NCBI GenBank assembly: GCA_017642965.1
Contig: JAEPOJ010000001.1
Coordinates: 62,001-126,000, forward strand
Length of the DNA stretch: 64,000 bases
Direction: 5' to 3'
Source of the DNA: Phycisphaerales bacterium
GTDB lineage: Bacteria > Planctomycetota > Phycisphaerae > Phycisphaerales > UBA1924
Part shown: positions 1 to 8,515 of the stretch, one piece after another
How positions within the stretch are numbered: position 1 is the stretch's first letter
Layout of the letters: every line of letters begins with the position of its first letter
Notes under the pieces: model-generated
The model's input: the letters and a program-made list of their open reading frames with translations, nothing else
Databases searched by the model: none
Told to the model about the DNA's origin: nothing
Made by a program: the position numbers and the translations under genes

Positions 1-1229
1 CTGAGCAGGTCGAGCCGATCCTCGATGTCGCTGGTTCTCGTGGTGCGGTGGTTCCCACGCGTATCGAGCTCGATCTCCTCATCGGTCCGCCACGAGCCCG
101 CGCTCATCCGCTCGACCACCCGGGCCGCCGCCATCGAAGCCAGCACATCCTCATTGCCCGAGCTCATCGCGTTGCCCAGCACACCCGCGCGTCCATCGCT
201 GATCCACGCACGCGTCTGCGGGTCCAGCAGGTTCCCCCGCAGCTGCTGATACTCATCGTACCGCCCCGCATCAAAGTTCCACGCCGCGCGACGCCCGCGC
301 TTCTCGACAAACCCCACCCACGCGTGGCTCCCATCCGTCCCCCGCGCACGCACATACGCCGATGGGATGCCGCACGCCTTCGCGACGCTCATCGCGTAGT
401 ACGCCTGATCCGCGCACACGCCGCCGTACTGATTGATCTTCTGGATGTTGTAATCGCCCGGCGCAGCCGTCACCCGCTTCGGCTTGTTCTGCTGAAAATG
501 GAGATAGTCGTACTCGATCTCAAAGAAACGAGCGCTGATATTCGGATTCGTCCGGAATCGTCCCAGCGCCCACTGCATCTGCTCAGGCGTCTCGGTCGTG
601 TCGACAACGTACACCAACGCGAGCGCGGGCAGCTCGCCCGGATTGATCGCGAGCATCCGCGCGTTGCCCACGAAGTAATCGAAGATCGCAACCGGATCCG
701 ACGACCCCGGGTTGTGCTCGTTGATCCTGCGCGTAAACTCTTCGCCACGCTGCATGTCATGCACCACGCACACCGCCGCCGCCAGCGAAGGGAACGCCCG
801 GACCTGCTCCGACCGCTCTTCCATAAGCCGCGAGGCAAGATCGGCGACACCACGCGTGTCGTCCTCCCGATGCAGCAGCAGCCCGAGCTCGGCCATGAAC
901 GCCGGGTGCGCCCTGAACCGCTCGATCAGCTCCCCCGCATCGCCCGGGTTCGCGCCAACCACCAGCTCCAGCATGCCCAGCGCGCCCTCGCACCGCACCA
1001 CCGCGCTCATCTGACGAGCACCAGCACGAGAAGCGACGGTGTTGGCCAGCGTGACCAACTCGCCGTACCGCTTCTCGATCTCCCTCCTCCCCACACCGTC
1101 CTCAAACGTCAGCAGCTCCTCGACCCGCGCATCAACCTGCGCCTCAAAGGAGGCCCGCTGCGCCGCCACAGGCCCAGCCAGCAGCAGGAAGAACGCGATC
1201 AGCACCATACTCAGCCAGTGTGTCTTCAT
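1..1229 (-). CDS. Exported transglutaminase-like protein, 3' end cut by the window
   Basis: The minus-strand frame stays open from an ATG at 1229 to the window edge, about 409 codons with no stop, so the C-terminus lies outside. GGAG stands about 8 nt before the ATG. Residues 1-24 form a signal peptide ending AVAQ-like (GPVAAQ). Around residue 268 comes QYGGVCADQAYYA, then HAWVGF near 302 and WNFDAGRYDEY near 319. Cys272, His302 and Asp319 fit the Cys-His-Asp triad of the transglutaminase-like superfamily. Residues 30-260 are a helical region I do not recognise. Members of this superfamily act as cysteine peptidases or cross-linking enzymes, and the substrate cannot be told. It is transcribed in the same direction as hppA but is separated from it by a terminator. 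Confidence 0.72.
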   Translation of the reverse strand, partial: MKTHWLSMVLIAFFLLLAGPVAAQRASFEAQVDARVEELLTFEDGVGRREIEKRYGELVTLANTVASRAGARQMSAVVRCEGALGMLELVVGANPGDAGELIERFRAHPAFMAELGLLLHREDDTRGVADLASRLMEERSEQVRAFPSLAAAVCVVHDMQRGEEFTRRINEHNPGSSDPVAIFDYFVGNARMLAINPGELPALALVYVVDTTETPEQMQWALGRFRTNPNISARFFEIEYDYLHFQQNKPKRVTAAPGDYNIQKINQYGGVCADQAYYAMSVAKACGIPSAYVRARGTDGSHAWVGFVEKRGRRAAWNFDAGRYDEYQQLRGNLLDPQTRAWISDGRAGVLGNAMSSGNEDVLASMAAARVVERMSAGSWRTDEEIELDTRGNHRTTRTSDIEDRLDLL

Positions 1230-1311
1230 CTTGGAGTCTCCGGGTGAAGTGTACGGGTCCGAACCCGATCCGCAACACTTGTGAACCGGTTGCGACCGAT
1301 CTTCCCGGCCC

Positions 1312-1346
1312 AAAGAAAACCGGCCCCGGGAGAGCCCGGGGCCGGC
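1312..1346 (-). terminator. Intrinsic terminator after hppA
   Basis: A perfect 11-bp GC stem (1320-1330 with 1335-1345, loop AGAG) is followed on the minus strand by TTTTCTTTG. It lies just past the hppA stop codon and before the next minus-strand gene. Confidence 0.85.
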
Positions 1347-1385
1347 CGATCAACTCACATTTCAAGCCAGGTCAGAACCCAAGGG

Positions 1386-4100
1386 TCAGAAGCCCAGGAT
1401 GCCGCCGAGGATATCGCCGTACGCGACGATCAGCCCCGCGAACACGACCGAGACGATCGAGATCAGCTTGATGAGGATGTTCAGCGCCGGGCCGGAGGTG
1501 TCCTTGAACGGGTCACCGACGGTGTCACCGACGACGGTCGCCTTGTGGTCGTCCGAGCCCTTGCCGTAGACGATCTCGTCGCCGCGACCAGCCGCGACGG
1601 CCTCCTGCGCACGAGCCATGATCGCATCACGAACCGCAGCAGGGATCTTGGTCGAGTTGCCGGTGCCCGCGACCATCTCGTCCGCGGTGGTCTTGCCGTA
1701 CGACTCGAGGAGCTTCTTGGCGTTGTCCCACGCACCGCCCGCGTTGGCCATGAAGACCGCCACCGCGAAGCCCGAGGTCAGGCCGCCAGCCAGCAGACCC
1801 ATCACGCCGGGGACCGACAGCGTCAGACCGACGACGATCGGGATGACAATGGCGAGCACAGAGGGCACAACCATCTCTTTCTGTGCGCCAGCGGTCGAGA
1901 TCGCGACACAGTTGGCATAATCCGGGTAGTGGTGACCGTCAAGGTCCACACCCTTCATCGGCCAGTTGTCGGGGTTCGCGAGGTCCTCCTCGCTCATCCC
2001 GTCGCGACGCAGGGCCTCACGGATGAACCCGAACTGACGACGGCACTCGCCCATCATCGCGTAGGCCGCACGACCCACCGCGTTCATGGTCAGTGCACAG
2101 AAAAGGAACGCCAGCAGCACACCGATGAACAGGCCACCGAGCAGCTTGGGGTTCGCCAGCGTCACGTCGTAGAACGTGAGCACGTCGGAAACGCTGCCCC
2201 GCTCGGACGACGCCAGAGTCGCGGTCCAGCCCTCGCCCGCGATCTCATAACGCGAGTCATGAATGCTGACGATCGGGAAAATGTCGCCCTTCGAGAGATC
2301 CTTGATGCGGTTGGTGTGCTTGCCATCCGCGGTGGTGACGTCGATCGTCATCCCGCCGTCGATGTTTACATCGCCTTCCTCATCAACCTCATTGGTGCTG
2401 ATCGCGAAACGCCCGTACCCGGAGTAGACCGCGAAGCCGTTGTCGGCCTCTGCGGGCGCAACGAACGCGGCGCCGTCACCGAAGTAGTTCTCGGCCTGCG
2501 AAGTGATCTGGGTCTGGACGATCTGGATGTACGCCGCGAACAGCGCCATCGCCGTCAGCGCCGCCGAACCGATCGCGAAGCCCTTGCCGGTCGCCGCGGT
2601 CGTGTTGCCCAGCGAGTCGAGCATGTCGGTGCGCTCACGCACCATCGGGGGCTGCCCGGTCATCTCCGCGTTGCCGCCCGCGTTGTCCGCGATCGGGCCG
2701 TACGCGTCGGTCGCGAGGGTGATACCCAGCGTGCTGAGCATGCCCACGGCCGCGATGCCCACGCCGTAGAGACCCATGAGGAACGAATCACCGCCGCCCG
2801 CGAAGGAGAAGGAGAGGATGATCGCCACAACAACGGTCAGCAGCGAGGCCCATGTGGACTTCATGCCTTCCGCGATACCGGCGATGATCACGGTCGCCGG
2901 ACCGGTCAGCGCCTGCTCAGCGATCCGCTGCGTGGGCTTGTGCTCGTACGAGGTGTAGTACTCGGTCGCGTGCGCAATCACCAAGCCAGCGATCAGGCCG
3001 GAAACAATCGACAGACCCAGACGCCACCACGTGGTGATGCCGCCGAGCTCCGACGCGTCGTTGAGAATAAACCACAGAAGGCCGAACGCGCCAACGATGA
3101 TCAGCGCCGAGGCAACATACACACCCTTGTGCAGGCCCTTGAGGAGCTGCGCGAAGCTCGCGTTCTCCTTGGCCTTCACCGTGAACACACCGATGATCGA
3201 GCAGAAGATGCCGAGCCCCGCCAGCGCCATCGGCGTGACAGCGAGCTTGATGCCCAGCGCCCCCGCCGCGTCGCCGCTGGCCAGCGTCATCGCCGCCGCA
3301 GCGCCCAGCGCCATCGTCGCGAGGATCGAGCCGTAGTACGACTCGTACAGGTCAGCACCCATGCCGGCCACGTCACCGACGTTGTCACCGACGTTGTCCG
3401 CGATGGTCGCGGGGTTCCGCGCGTCATCCTCAGGGATGCCGGCCTCAACCTTACCAACAAGGTCAGCACCGACGTCCGCGGCCTTGGTGTAGATACCACC
3501 GCCGACACGCGCGAACAGCGCCTGCGTCGAAGCACCCATACCGAAGCTCAGCATGACGACGGTGATCTCAGAAATCCCGCCCTCAATCAGCCCGGTCGAG
3601 TTGAAGATGAAGAACCACGCCGAGATGTCGATCAGCGCGAACCCGACCACCACGAGGCCCATGACCGCGCCCGAACGGAACGCCACGGTCAGCCCCTCGT
3701 TGAGCGACTGCTTGGCGGCCCAGGCGGTACGGGCAGACGCGTTGGTCGCCATCCGCATACCGAACCAGCCACAAAGACCCGAGAACAGACCCGCGACCGG
3801 AACACCGATCAGCGTCCACATCTCCTGGAGCTTCAGGGCGTACATGATGCCCAGGAAGATGATCAGGAGCACGAAGACGCCGGCGACGACCTTGTACTGA
3901 CGGCCGAGGTAGGCCATCGCACCGTCGCGGACCGCCTGCGCGATCTCGACCATGTTCTCGTCCCCCTCGGACTTCTTCATCACCGAGCCGTGGAACATCT
4001 TGGCCATGATCAGGGCAAGGATGCCGCCGATCGGAGCCAGGTAGTACGCCGGGGTCACTTCGGACATCGACGCCAGTGTGGGCATGAGTTGCATACTCAT
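1386..4100 (-). CDS. hppA: Membrane-bound, K+-dependent-type ion-pumping pyrophosphatase
   Basis: This membrane pump hydrolyses pyrophosphate and moves H+ and/or Na+ across the membrane. I start it at the ATG at 4100 (MSMQLMPTL), which has AGAGG 9 nt upstream; a TTG nine nucleotides further out has no such site. The product is 904 residues. Diagnostic motifs are KAADVGADLVGKVE, DNVGDNVGDVAG, DAYGPIADNAGG and GNTTAATGKG. Ala in GNTTAA is the family mark of potassium-dependent enzymes; independent ones have Lys. DLYES has Glu where Na+-transporting members also have it, so the pumped ion is open. About 110 extra residues sit between the GNTTAA helix and LLGGLFIGV, making it longer than the usual 650-800. 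Paired with asnS, ispF and other PPi-releasing biosynthesis it would recover energy. Confidence 0.97.
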   Translation of the reverse strand: MSMQLMPTLASMSEVTPAYYLAPIGGILALIMAKMFHGSVMKKSEGDENMVEIAQAVRDGAMAYLGRQYKVVAGVFVLLIIFLGIMYALKLQEMWTLIGVPVAGLFSGLCGWFGMRMATNASARTAWAAKQSLNEGLTVAFRSGAVMGLVVVGFALIDISAWFFIFNSTGLIEGGISEITVVMLSFGMGASTQALFARVGGGIYTKAADVGADLVGKVEAGIPEDDARNPATIADNVGDNVGDVAGMGADLYESYYGSILATMALGAAAAMTLASGDAAGALGIKLAVTPMALAGLGIFCSIIGVFTVKAKENASFAQLLKGLHKGVYVASALIIVGAFGLLWFILNDASELGGITTWWRLGLSIVSGLIAGLVIAHATEYYTSYEHKPTQRIAEQALTGPATVIIAGIAEGMKSTWASLLTVVVAIILSFSFAGGGDSFLMGLYGVGIAAVGMLSTLGITLATDAYGPIADNAGGNAEMTGQPPMVRERTDMLDSLGNTTAATGKGFAIGSAALTAMALFAAYIQIVQTQITSQAENYFGDGAAFVAPAEADNGFAVYSGYGRFAISTNEVDEEGDVNIDGGMTIDVTTADGKHTNRIKDLSKGDIFPIVSIHDSRYEIAGEGWTATLASSERGSVSDVLTFYDVTLANPKLLGGLFIGVLLAFLFCALTMNAVGRAAYAMMGECRRQFGFIREALRRDGMSEEDLANPDNWPMKGVDLDGHHYPDYANCVAISTAGAQKEMVVPSVLAIVIPIVVGLTLSVPGVMGLLAGGLTSGFAVAVFMANAGGAWDNAKKLLESYGKTTADEMVAGTGNSTKIPAAVRDAIMARAQEAVAAGRGDEIVYGKGSDDHKATVVGDTVGDPFKDTSGPALNILIKLISIVSVVFAGLIVAYGDILGGILGF

Positions 4101-4430
4101 CGTGTTCAACCTCTTTACTGGGTTGCTGCGTAGAAATGCAGCGTGTGTTCAGCGGGAAGACAAACCGAGGATCAGCCCCACGATCATCCGGTTCCAAGCC
4201 CGCCCCTGCGTTGCGCAGCGTTGACTGTCTCTCGACACCCCGGGGCAGGGGGTGCGTGCGTGAAAAAAGGATTCATACAACCCTCAAAAGGGCTGCAACT
4301 ATAGATCGGCTGACGGGACAGAATCCGATGAAACAAGAATGAAAGCCCTTTCTTTTGCGAGGGCCCGATCCAGTCCCGCGATGAAAAAACCCACCGGTCC
4401 GGTGGGCACTTTCAGGTCAGTCGTGTCCGC
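4101..4430. other. Intergenic region upstream of hppA
   Basis: About 330 nt without a gene. It holds the hppA leader, the rpsU terminator (4384-4406) and a weak GCCCT/AGGGC inverted repeat near 4346-4365. On the minus strand TTGCAG is followed about 16 nt later by an ATGAAT-like hexamer, a weak promoter candidate. No riboswitch consensus was recognised. A 68-codon plus-strand frame here has no convincing start or composition. Confidence 0.5.
4384..4406 (-). terminator. Intrinsic terminator after rpsU
   Basis: On the minus strand CCCACCGG pairs with CCGGTGGG (4390-4397 and 4399-4406) and is followed by six T residues. It lies 24 nt past the rpsU stop codon. Confidence 0.85.
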
Positions 4431-4607
4431 TCATGGGCGGCGCGGAGCGGCCTTCCGCTTCGCACGGTTGCGACGCTCGGAGGGCTTCTCGTAGTATTCC
4501 TTCTTGCGGATGTCCTTGGTCAGACCTTCCTTCTCGCAGAGTTTCTTGAAACGGCGCATGAGCTGCTCCGCGCTCTCGTTGCCGCGAGATTTGATCCGAA
4601 TCGCCAT
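4431..4607 (-). CDS. rpsU: 30S ribosomal protein S21
   Basis: The 58-residue product starts MAIRIKSRGNESAEQLMRR and continues with the S21 core (FKKLCEKEGLTKDIRKKEYYEKPSE), ending in a basic RNAKRK-type tail. S21 is a small basic protein on the platform of the 30S subunit that aids mRNA selection. The ATG at 4607 follows AAAGGAGAGCTC on the coding strand, so a good ribosome-binding site sets the start. It stands alone between its own terminator and a candidate promoter. Length and sequence are ordinary for the family. Confidence 0.95.
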   Translation of the reverse strand: MAIRIKSRGNESAEQLMRRFKKLCEKEGLTKDIRKKEYYEKPSERRNRAKRKAAPRRP

Positions 4608-4679
4608 GAGCTCTCCTTTGAGCGGGTCTGGAAATAGCTAGGACATCAGTACCGCCCACACAGCGTGGGTCGGGTTGCG

Positions 4680-4708
4680 ATTCAAGGCGCGAGTCATCGC
4701 AAGGTCAA
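4680..4708 (-). promoter_or_regulatory. Candidate sigma70-type promoter for rpsU
   Basis: On the minus strand TTGACC (4708-4703) is separated by 17 nt from TTGAAT (4685-4680), with rpsU starting about 70 nt downstream. The -35 is good and the -10 matches 4 of 6, so this is a moderate inference. Confidence 0.35.
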
Positions 4709-4792
4709 GCCGCCACAAGAATTGTCAACGCCTCACGCCCACGCAGGGCCGATTCCTGATCCGACACACCCCCAGAGGCCGATAACCACCCC

Positions 4793-5218
4793 ATGCGGAC
4801 CCGAAACACCACCCTCCTGCTGCTCCTCACCCTGCTCGCCACCACCCTCCTCAGCGCCTGCGAGACCGTCCCCGCCGTCCGAGAGACACGGGCCTGGCAC
4901 GGCGAAACCCCCATCTACGCCACCTACCGCTTCGGTCGCCTCAACGCAGAGCTCCCGCCCGGGCACGCGATCGAGTCCGTCAACGCCGCCACACGGGCCA
5001 TGCTCCACCGCCAGGGCCACATCATCGAGGAGTTCGCCGTCACCCCGACAGACGGACGGATCGTCGCGCTGGGATCCGGCGGGATGTCCTACAAGAAGAT
5101 CAAGGTCACCACACGCTACGAGGGCGGGGGCGTGCTGATGGAGATCAACGTCGACCCCGCGACCGAAAACCGCACACGCGCGGTGTTCGAATCCATCGTC
5201 CAGACCATGGGCATCTGA
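4793..5218 (+). CDS. Small predicted lipoprotein of unknown function
   Basis: A 141-residue protein with a signal peptide rich in Leu and a lipobox LLSAC, so Cys23 is the predicted lipidated residue. The mature part (about 118 residues) mixes predicted strands and helices: TYRFGRLNAELPPG, then VNAATRAMLHRQGH, then two strand pairs around GRIVALGSGGMSYKKIKVTTRY and GVLMEINVDP. This resembles small DUF3568-type lipoproteins, but the match is by general shape only. It converges on trpF, with one nucleotide between the two stop codons. Confidence 0.7.
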   Translation: MRTRNTTLLLLLTLLATTLLSACETVPAVRETRAWHGETPIYATYRFGRLNAELPPGHAIESVNAATRAMLHRQGHIIEEFAVTPTDGRIVALGSGGMSYKKIKVTTRYEGGGVLMEINVDPATENRTRAVFESIVQTMGI

Positions 5219-5219
5219 T

Positions 5220-5864
5220 TCACCCGCCGCGGGCATCCACAGCGCGGACCGCGGCGCACAAGCGTGCGATCTTCTCCGGGTTCTTCACCCCCGCCTCGTC
5301 CTCCACACCAGACGAAACATCCACCGCGTACGGGCGCAGCGTCTCAATCACCTCGCTCACGTTGTGCTCGTCGATGCCGCCCGCGATGATAATCTTCTTC
5401 TGGTATCCCTCAAGGTGCGGGGCCAGCTTCGACCAATCGAACGCCGTGCCCTCGCCGCCATCCGAGCCGTCGATCAGCAGCGCATCCACCTCGTCCACCT
5501 TCGCCCACCGCGTCAGCTGCGAGTTGATCGTCGCCTCCTCATACCGGAACGCCTTCACCACCCCCGGCCCGCACTGACGCACAACATCCACCGGCTCTTT
5601 GCCGTGCAGCTGCATCGTGTGCGCAGGGCACTTGTACTCCAGCTCGCAGAACTGATCAACATCCAGGTCCCGCACCACCCCCACCGTGCTCACGAACGGC
5701 GGCAGCCCGTACATGATCGCCGCCGCCGCCTCCGGGTCGATGTATCGGGGCGTCCCCTCAACAAACACAAACCCGATCGCGTCCGCACCGGCATCAACCG
5801 CTGCCATCGCCGCCTCAATACCGGTGATCCCACAGACCTTCACGCGTGTCCGATTCGTGCTCAT
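5220..5864 (-). CDS. trpF: Phosphoribosylanthranilate isomerase (tryptophan synthesis)
   Basis: TrpF converts N-(5-phosphoribosyl)anthranilate to the carboxyphenylamino-deoxyribulose phosphate in tryptophan synthesis. The (beta/alpha)8 barrel begins with RVKVCGIT, whose Cys is the catalytic base of the family, followed by GADAIGFVF and SPRYI-like TPRYI. Near the end FDWSKLAP, IIIAGGI and the phosphate-binding VDVSSGVE lie where expected. I use the ATG at 5864, which makes a TGATG overlap with the rhomboid stop; a GTG one codon earlier is also possible. The product is 214 residues, normal for the family. Coupling to a rhomboid protease is unusual, and no other trp gene is in the window. Confidence 0.95.
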   Translation of the reverse strand: MSTNRTRVKVCGITGIEAAMAAVDAGADAIGFVFVEGTPRYIDPEAAAAIMYGLPPFVSTVGVVRDLDVDQFCELEYKCPAHTMQLHGKEPVDVVRQCGPGVVKAFRYEEATINSQLTRWAKVDEVDALLIDGSDGGEGTAFDWSKLAPHLEGYQKKIIIAGGIDEHNVSEVIETLRPYAVDVSSGVEDEAGVKNPEKIARLCAAVRAVDARGG

Positions 5865-7090
5865 CACTCGGGCTCCTTCGATCCGGTTCCACCCACGGCC
5901 TGCTGGCGGATGCGGGCCAGCTCCTCATTCACCAGCGCCTCGGTATCCGCATCCAGCGACTCCTCAGACAGCTCCTCGAGCAGCGTGATCGCGCCCGCCA
6001 CGTCGCCCTCATCCTCCGCCCGAGTCCGCGCGATCAGCACCCCCATGATGTGGCGTTCCGGATCGCCAGGGTAGCTCGCAAGCAGCCGCTGGAACGTGTC
6101 CGCGGCCTGCACACGGTCCCCACGCTGGTAGAGCGTGTTGGCGATCTGATACTGCGCCTCACGATGCAGCGTCAGCGGCGCATGCTCGTCGTGCCCGAAC
6201 TCCTCGAGCATCCGCAGGTACGCGTCCGCGGCACGCTCGCTCTCGCCACGCGCCAGCAGCGTCCCGACCTCAGCCCGAGCTTCGGCGAGCTTCTCCGCCT
6301 TAGGGTCACGCACCACCTTCTTCGGGTGATCCGCGCGGATCCGATCAAGCTGCTGCTCATGCACCCGAGTCGCGCTGGCAAACGCACGACGCCGCTGACG
6401 CTGCTTCAATATCGAAAGCAGGTCATACGGCTCCCGCTCAAGGATCTTCGTCCCCAGCAGGAAGAACGCAACCACGATCCCCATCGCGTACCCACCCAGG
6501 TGCGCCATGTTCGCGATGCCGTTGTCCGGCGTGATCAGATGGCTGAACAGATCCAGCACGATGTACAGCCCGATGAGCCACCACGACGGGATCATGAACA
6601 CACCGATGATGAAGAACAGCACAAAGCACTTGATCCGCGTCCGCGGAAACAGCACCAGGTACGCCCCAGACACCGCCGCCACAGCCCCCGAAGCACCGAT
6701 CGCCGGGCTCACCTCCACCGCCATGTGCGCCAGCCCCGAGACCACCGCGCCCGCGAGGTAAAACACCAGATACCCCACCCGCCCGAAACGATCCTCCACG
6801 CTCGGCCCGAACACCAGCAGGAAGATCATGTTCCCAAAGATGTGCATGAACCCGCCATGGAAAAACGCGGACGTGATCGGCTGCCAAAGACCGAACGCAT
6901 GAAGCTCAACCCCGCGATGCTCAACAGTGCGACCCACGGCACCCCAGTCGCTGATCCGCTCCGCGAGCCCCGGATCCATCGCCGCAAGCACCGCCATCGC
7001 AACAAACACCCCCAGATTTATGGCGATCAGGGTCTTCGTCACGACGGGTTTGCGTCGGTTGGGTCGGTCTGTGCCCAGCGGGATCAACAC
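5864..7090 (-). CDS. Rhomboid family intramembrane serine protease with TPR-like tail
   Basis: Rhomboids cut transmembrane segments inside the membrane. The 408-residue protein has about six membrane helices over residues 18-225. GASGAVAAVSGAY carries the catalytic Ser and HLGGYAMG the catalytic His; HGGFMHIFGNMIFL is the conserved L1/TM2 region. After the membrane domain a soluble tail (about 225-408) contains repeated helical pairs such as ARAEVGTLLARGESERAADAYLRML and AQYQIANTLYQRGDRVQAADTFQRLL, typical of tetratricopeptide-like repeats that bind partners. Translation starts at a GTG (MLIPLGTDRPNRR is a standard rhomboid beginning); no strong ribosome-binding site is seen. It is coupled to trpF downstream. 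Substrates are unknown. Confidence 0.93.
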   Translation of the reverse strand: MLIPLGTDRPNRRKPVVTKTLIAINLGVFVAMAVLAAMDPGLAERISDWGAVGRTVEHRGVELHAFGLWQPITSAFFHGGFMHIFGNMIFLLVFGPSVEDRFGRVGYLVFYLAGAVVSGLAHMAVEVSPAIGASGAVAAVSGAYLVLFPRTRIKCFVLFFIIGVFMIPSWWLIGLYIVLDLFSHLITPDNGIANMAHLGGYAMGIVVAFFLLGTKILEREPYDLLSILKQRQRRRAFASATRVHEQQLDRIRADHPKKVVRDPKAEKLAEARAEVGTLLARGESERAADAYLRMLEEFGHDEHAPLTLHREAQYQIANTLYQRGDRVQAADTFQRLLASYPGDPERHIMGVLIARTRAEDEGDVAGAITLLEELSEESLDADTEALVNEELARIRQQAVGGTGSKEPE

Positions 7091-7250
7091 AGAGCGATGG
7101 TACGCCGATCAACAGGATGCTGCCTATGATCCTGTCCCGCTCATTTCAGCCCGGTATCAGATGATTTCGGCGGGATCCCAAAGCTTGTTCGACAACCATC
7201 CGACGGCGATCACCCCCAGATTTCGCCGCCACAACCGAAGGATTGAATCC

Positions 7251-8393
7251 ATGAGTACCGCAGAAAAGACCTTCTCCAAGGGACTCGAGGGCGTCATCGC
7301 CGCCCAGACCGAGATGTCGTTCATCAACGGCACCGAGGGCGTCCTGGAGTACGTCGGGATCGCCATCGGCGACCTCGCGTCGAACAGCACGTTCGAAGAG
7401 ACCGTCTTCCTGCTCTGGAACAAGCGCCTCCCAACCAAGAACGAACTCGAGCAGTTCACGAAAGACCTCCAGGCCAACTACGCAATGTGCGACGCCATGA
7501 AGGCACGCATCAAGGCCTGCCCCACCGACGCAGAGCCCATGCACGTGCTCCGCACCCTCGTCAGCTCCATGGCCATGGACGACGCCTCGCCCAACGAGAA
7601 CTCCGTCGAGGCCGCCCGCGACAAGGCCCTCCGGATCCTCGCCACCACCCCCGCCGTCGTCGCCGCCTTCGACCGCCACCGCCGCGGCCTCGACTTCATC
7701 GAGCCCGACACCTCCCTCTCCTTCGCCGCCAACTTCCTCTACCTCCTCAACGGCGAGAAGCCCACAGAAGCCATGGAGCGGGCTTTCGACATCTGCATGA
7801 TCACCCACGCGGACCACGGCCTCAACAACTCCACATTCACCGCGCGCGTCATCATCTCCACGATGAGCGACATGTACTCCGCCATGACCGGCGCCATCGG
7901 CTCACTCCGTGGCCCCCTCCACGGCGGCGCCAACGAGGGCGTGATGCGGATGCTCAACGAGATCCCATCCCTCGATCAGGTCGAGCCCTACATCATGAAC
8001 AAGATCCAGAACAAGGATCGCATCATGGGCTTCGGGCACCGCGTCTACAAGGCCAAGGACCCACGCGCCGCAGAGCTCATGACCCTCGCCAAGCAGCTCG
8101 CCGACGACACCGGCAACTCCGACCTCTACGAGAAGTCGCACGCCATCGAGCAGATCATGGAGCGCGAGTACGCCGCCAAGGGAATCTACCCCAACGTCGA
8201 CTTCTACTCCGCCACCACCTACCACTGCATCGGGCTCCAGCTCGACCTCTTCACACCCATGTTCGCCCTCTCCCGCATCGCAGGCTGGTCCGGACACGTC
8301 ATCGAGCAGCTCGGCGACAACCGCCTCTTCCGACCCACCACCGACTACGTCGGCCCCCACGACGCGCCGTACACCGCGATCGAAAACCGCTGA
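7251..8393 (+). CDS. gltA: Citrate synthase
   Basis: Condenses acetyl-CoA with oxaloacetate at the entry of the TCA cycle. The 380-residue product starts MSTAEKTFSKGLEGVIAAQT, with GAAGG-type GAAGG 9 nt before the ATG; an upstream in-frame extension from 6927 overlaps the rhomboid gene and is rejected. Active-site landmarks are DHGLNNSTFTAR (His of the DHG motif), GSLRGPLHGGANEGV (His), MGFGHRVYKAKDPRA (His and Arg) and PNVDFYSATTYHCIG (Asp). The short length and this motif form resemble the Gram-positive/archaeal-type citrate or 2-methylcitrate synthases rather than long hexameric ones, so a methylcitrate side activity cannot be excluded. It stands alone, closed by a strong terminator. Confidence 0.96.
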   Translation: MSTAEKTFSKGLEGVIAAQTEMSFINGTEGVLEYVGIAIGDLASNSTFEETVFLLWNKRLPTKNELEQFTKDLQANYAMCDAMKARIKACPTDAEPMHVLRTLVSSMAMDDASPNENSVEAARDKALRILATTPAVVAAFDRHRRGLDFIEPDTSLSFAANFLYLLNGEKPTEAMERAFDICMITHADHGLNNSTFTARVIISTMSDMYSAMTGAIGSLRGPLHGGANEGVMRMLNEIPSLDQVEPYIMNKIQNKDRIMGFGHRVYKAKDPRAAELMTLAKQLADDTGNSDLYEKSHAIEQIMEREYAAKGIYPNVDFYSATTYHCIGLQLDLFTPMFALSRIAGWSGHVIEQLGDNRLFRPTTDYVGPHDAPYTAIENR

Positions 8394-8415
8394 ACCATCG
8401 CAACCAACCAAATCA

Positions 8416-8440
8416 ACGCCCGCACACGCGGGCGTTTTTC
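8416..8440 (+). terminator. Intrinsic terminator after citrate synthase
   Basis: ACGCCCGC (8416-8423) pairs with GCGGGCGT (8428-8435) across an ACAC loop and is followed by TTTTTC. Confidence 0.88.
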
Positions 8441-8515
8441 ATTGTGTTCCATTCCTCCGCACCTGGTCGATACTCTGCCCGTACCCTCTGATAAGGGCGG
8501 CGATACCGTGCGCAC

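Noticed and set aside
48-1247. A 399-codon plus-strand frame
   Set aside because: Arg/His/Pro-rich mirror of the minus-strand transglutaminase-like gene, which has a signal peptide and catalytic motif.
1281-4133. A 950-codon plus-strand frame
   Set aside because: It is exactly antisense to hppA, is extremely rich in Arg, His and Asp, and has no domain; hppA has full family motifs.
4101-4300. A fluoride or other riboswitch before hppA
   Set aside because: No recognisable consensus on the minus strand.
6927-7250. N-terminal extension of citrate synthase
   Set aside because: It runs antisense into the rhomboid gene and adds nothing conserved; the ATG at 7251 has a ribosome-binding site and a standard start.
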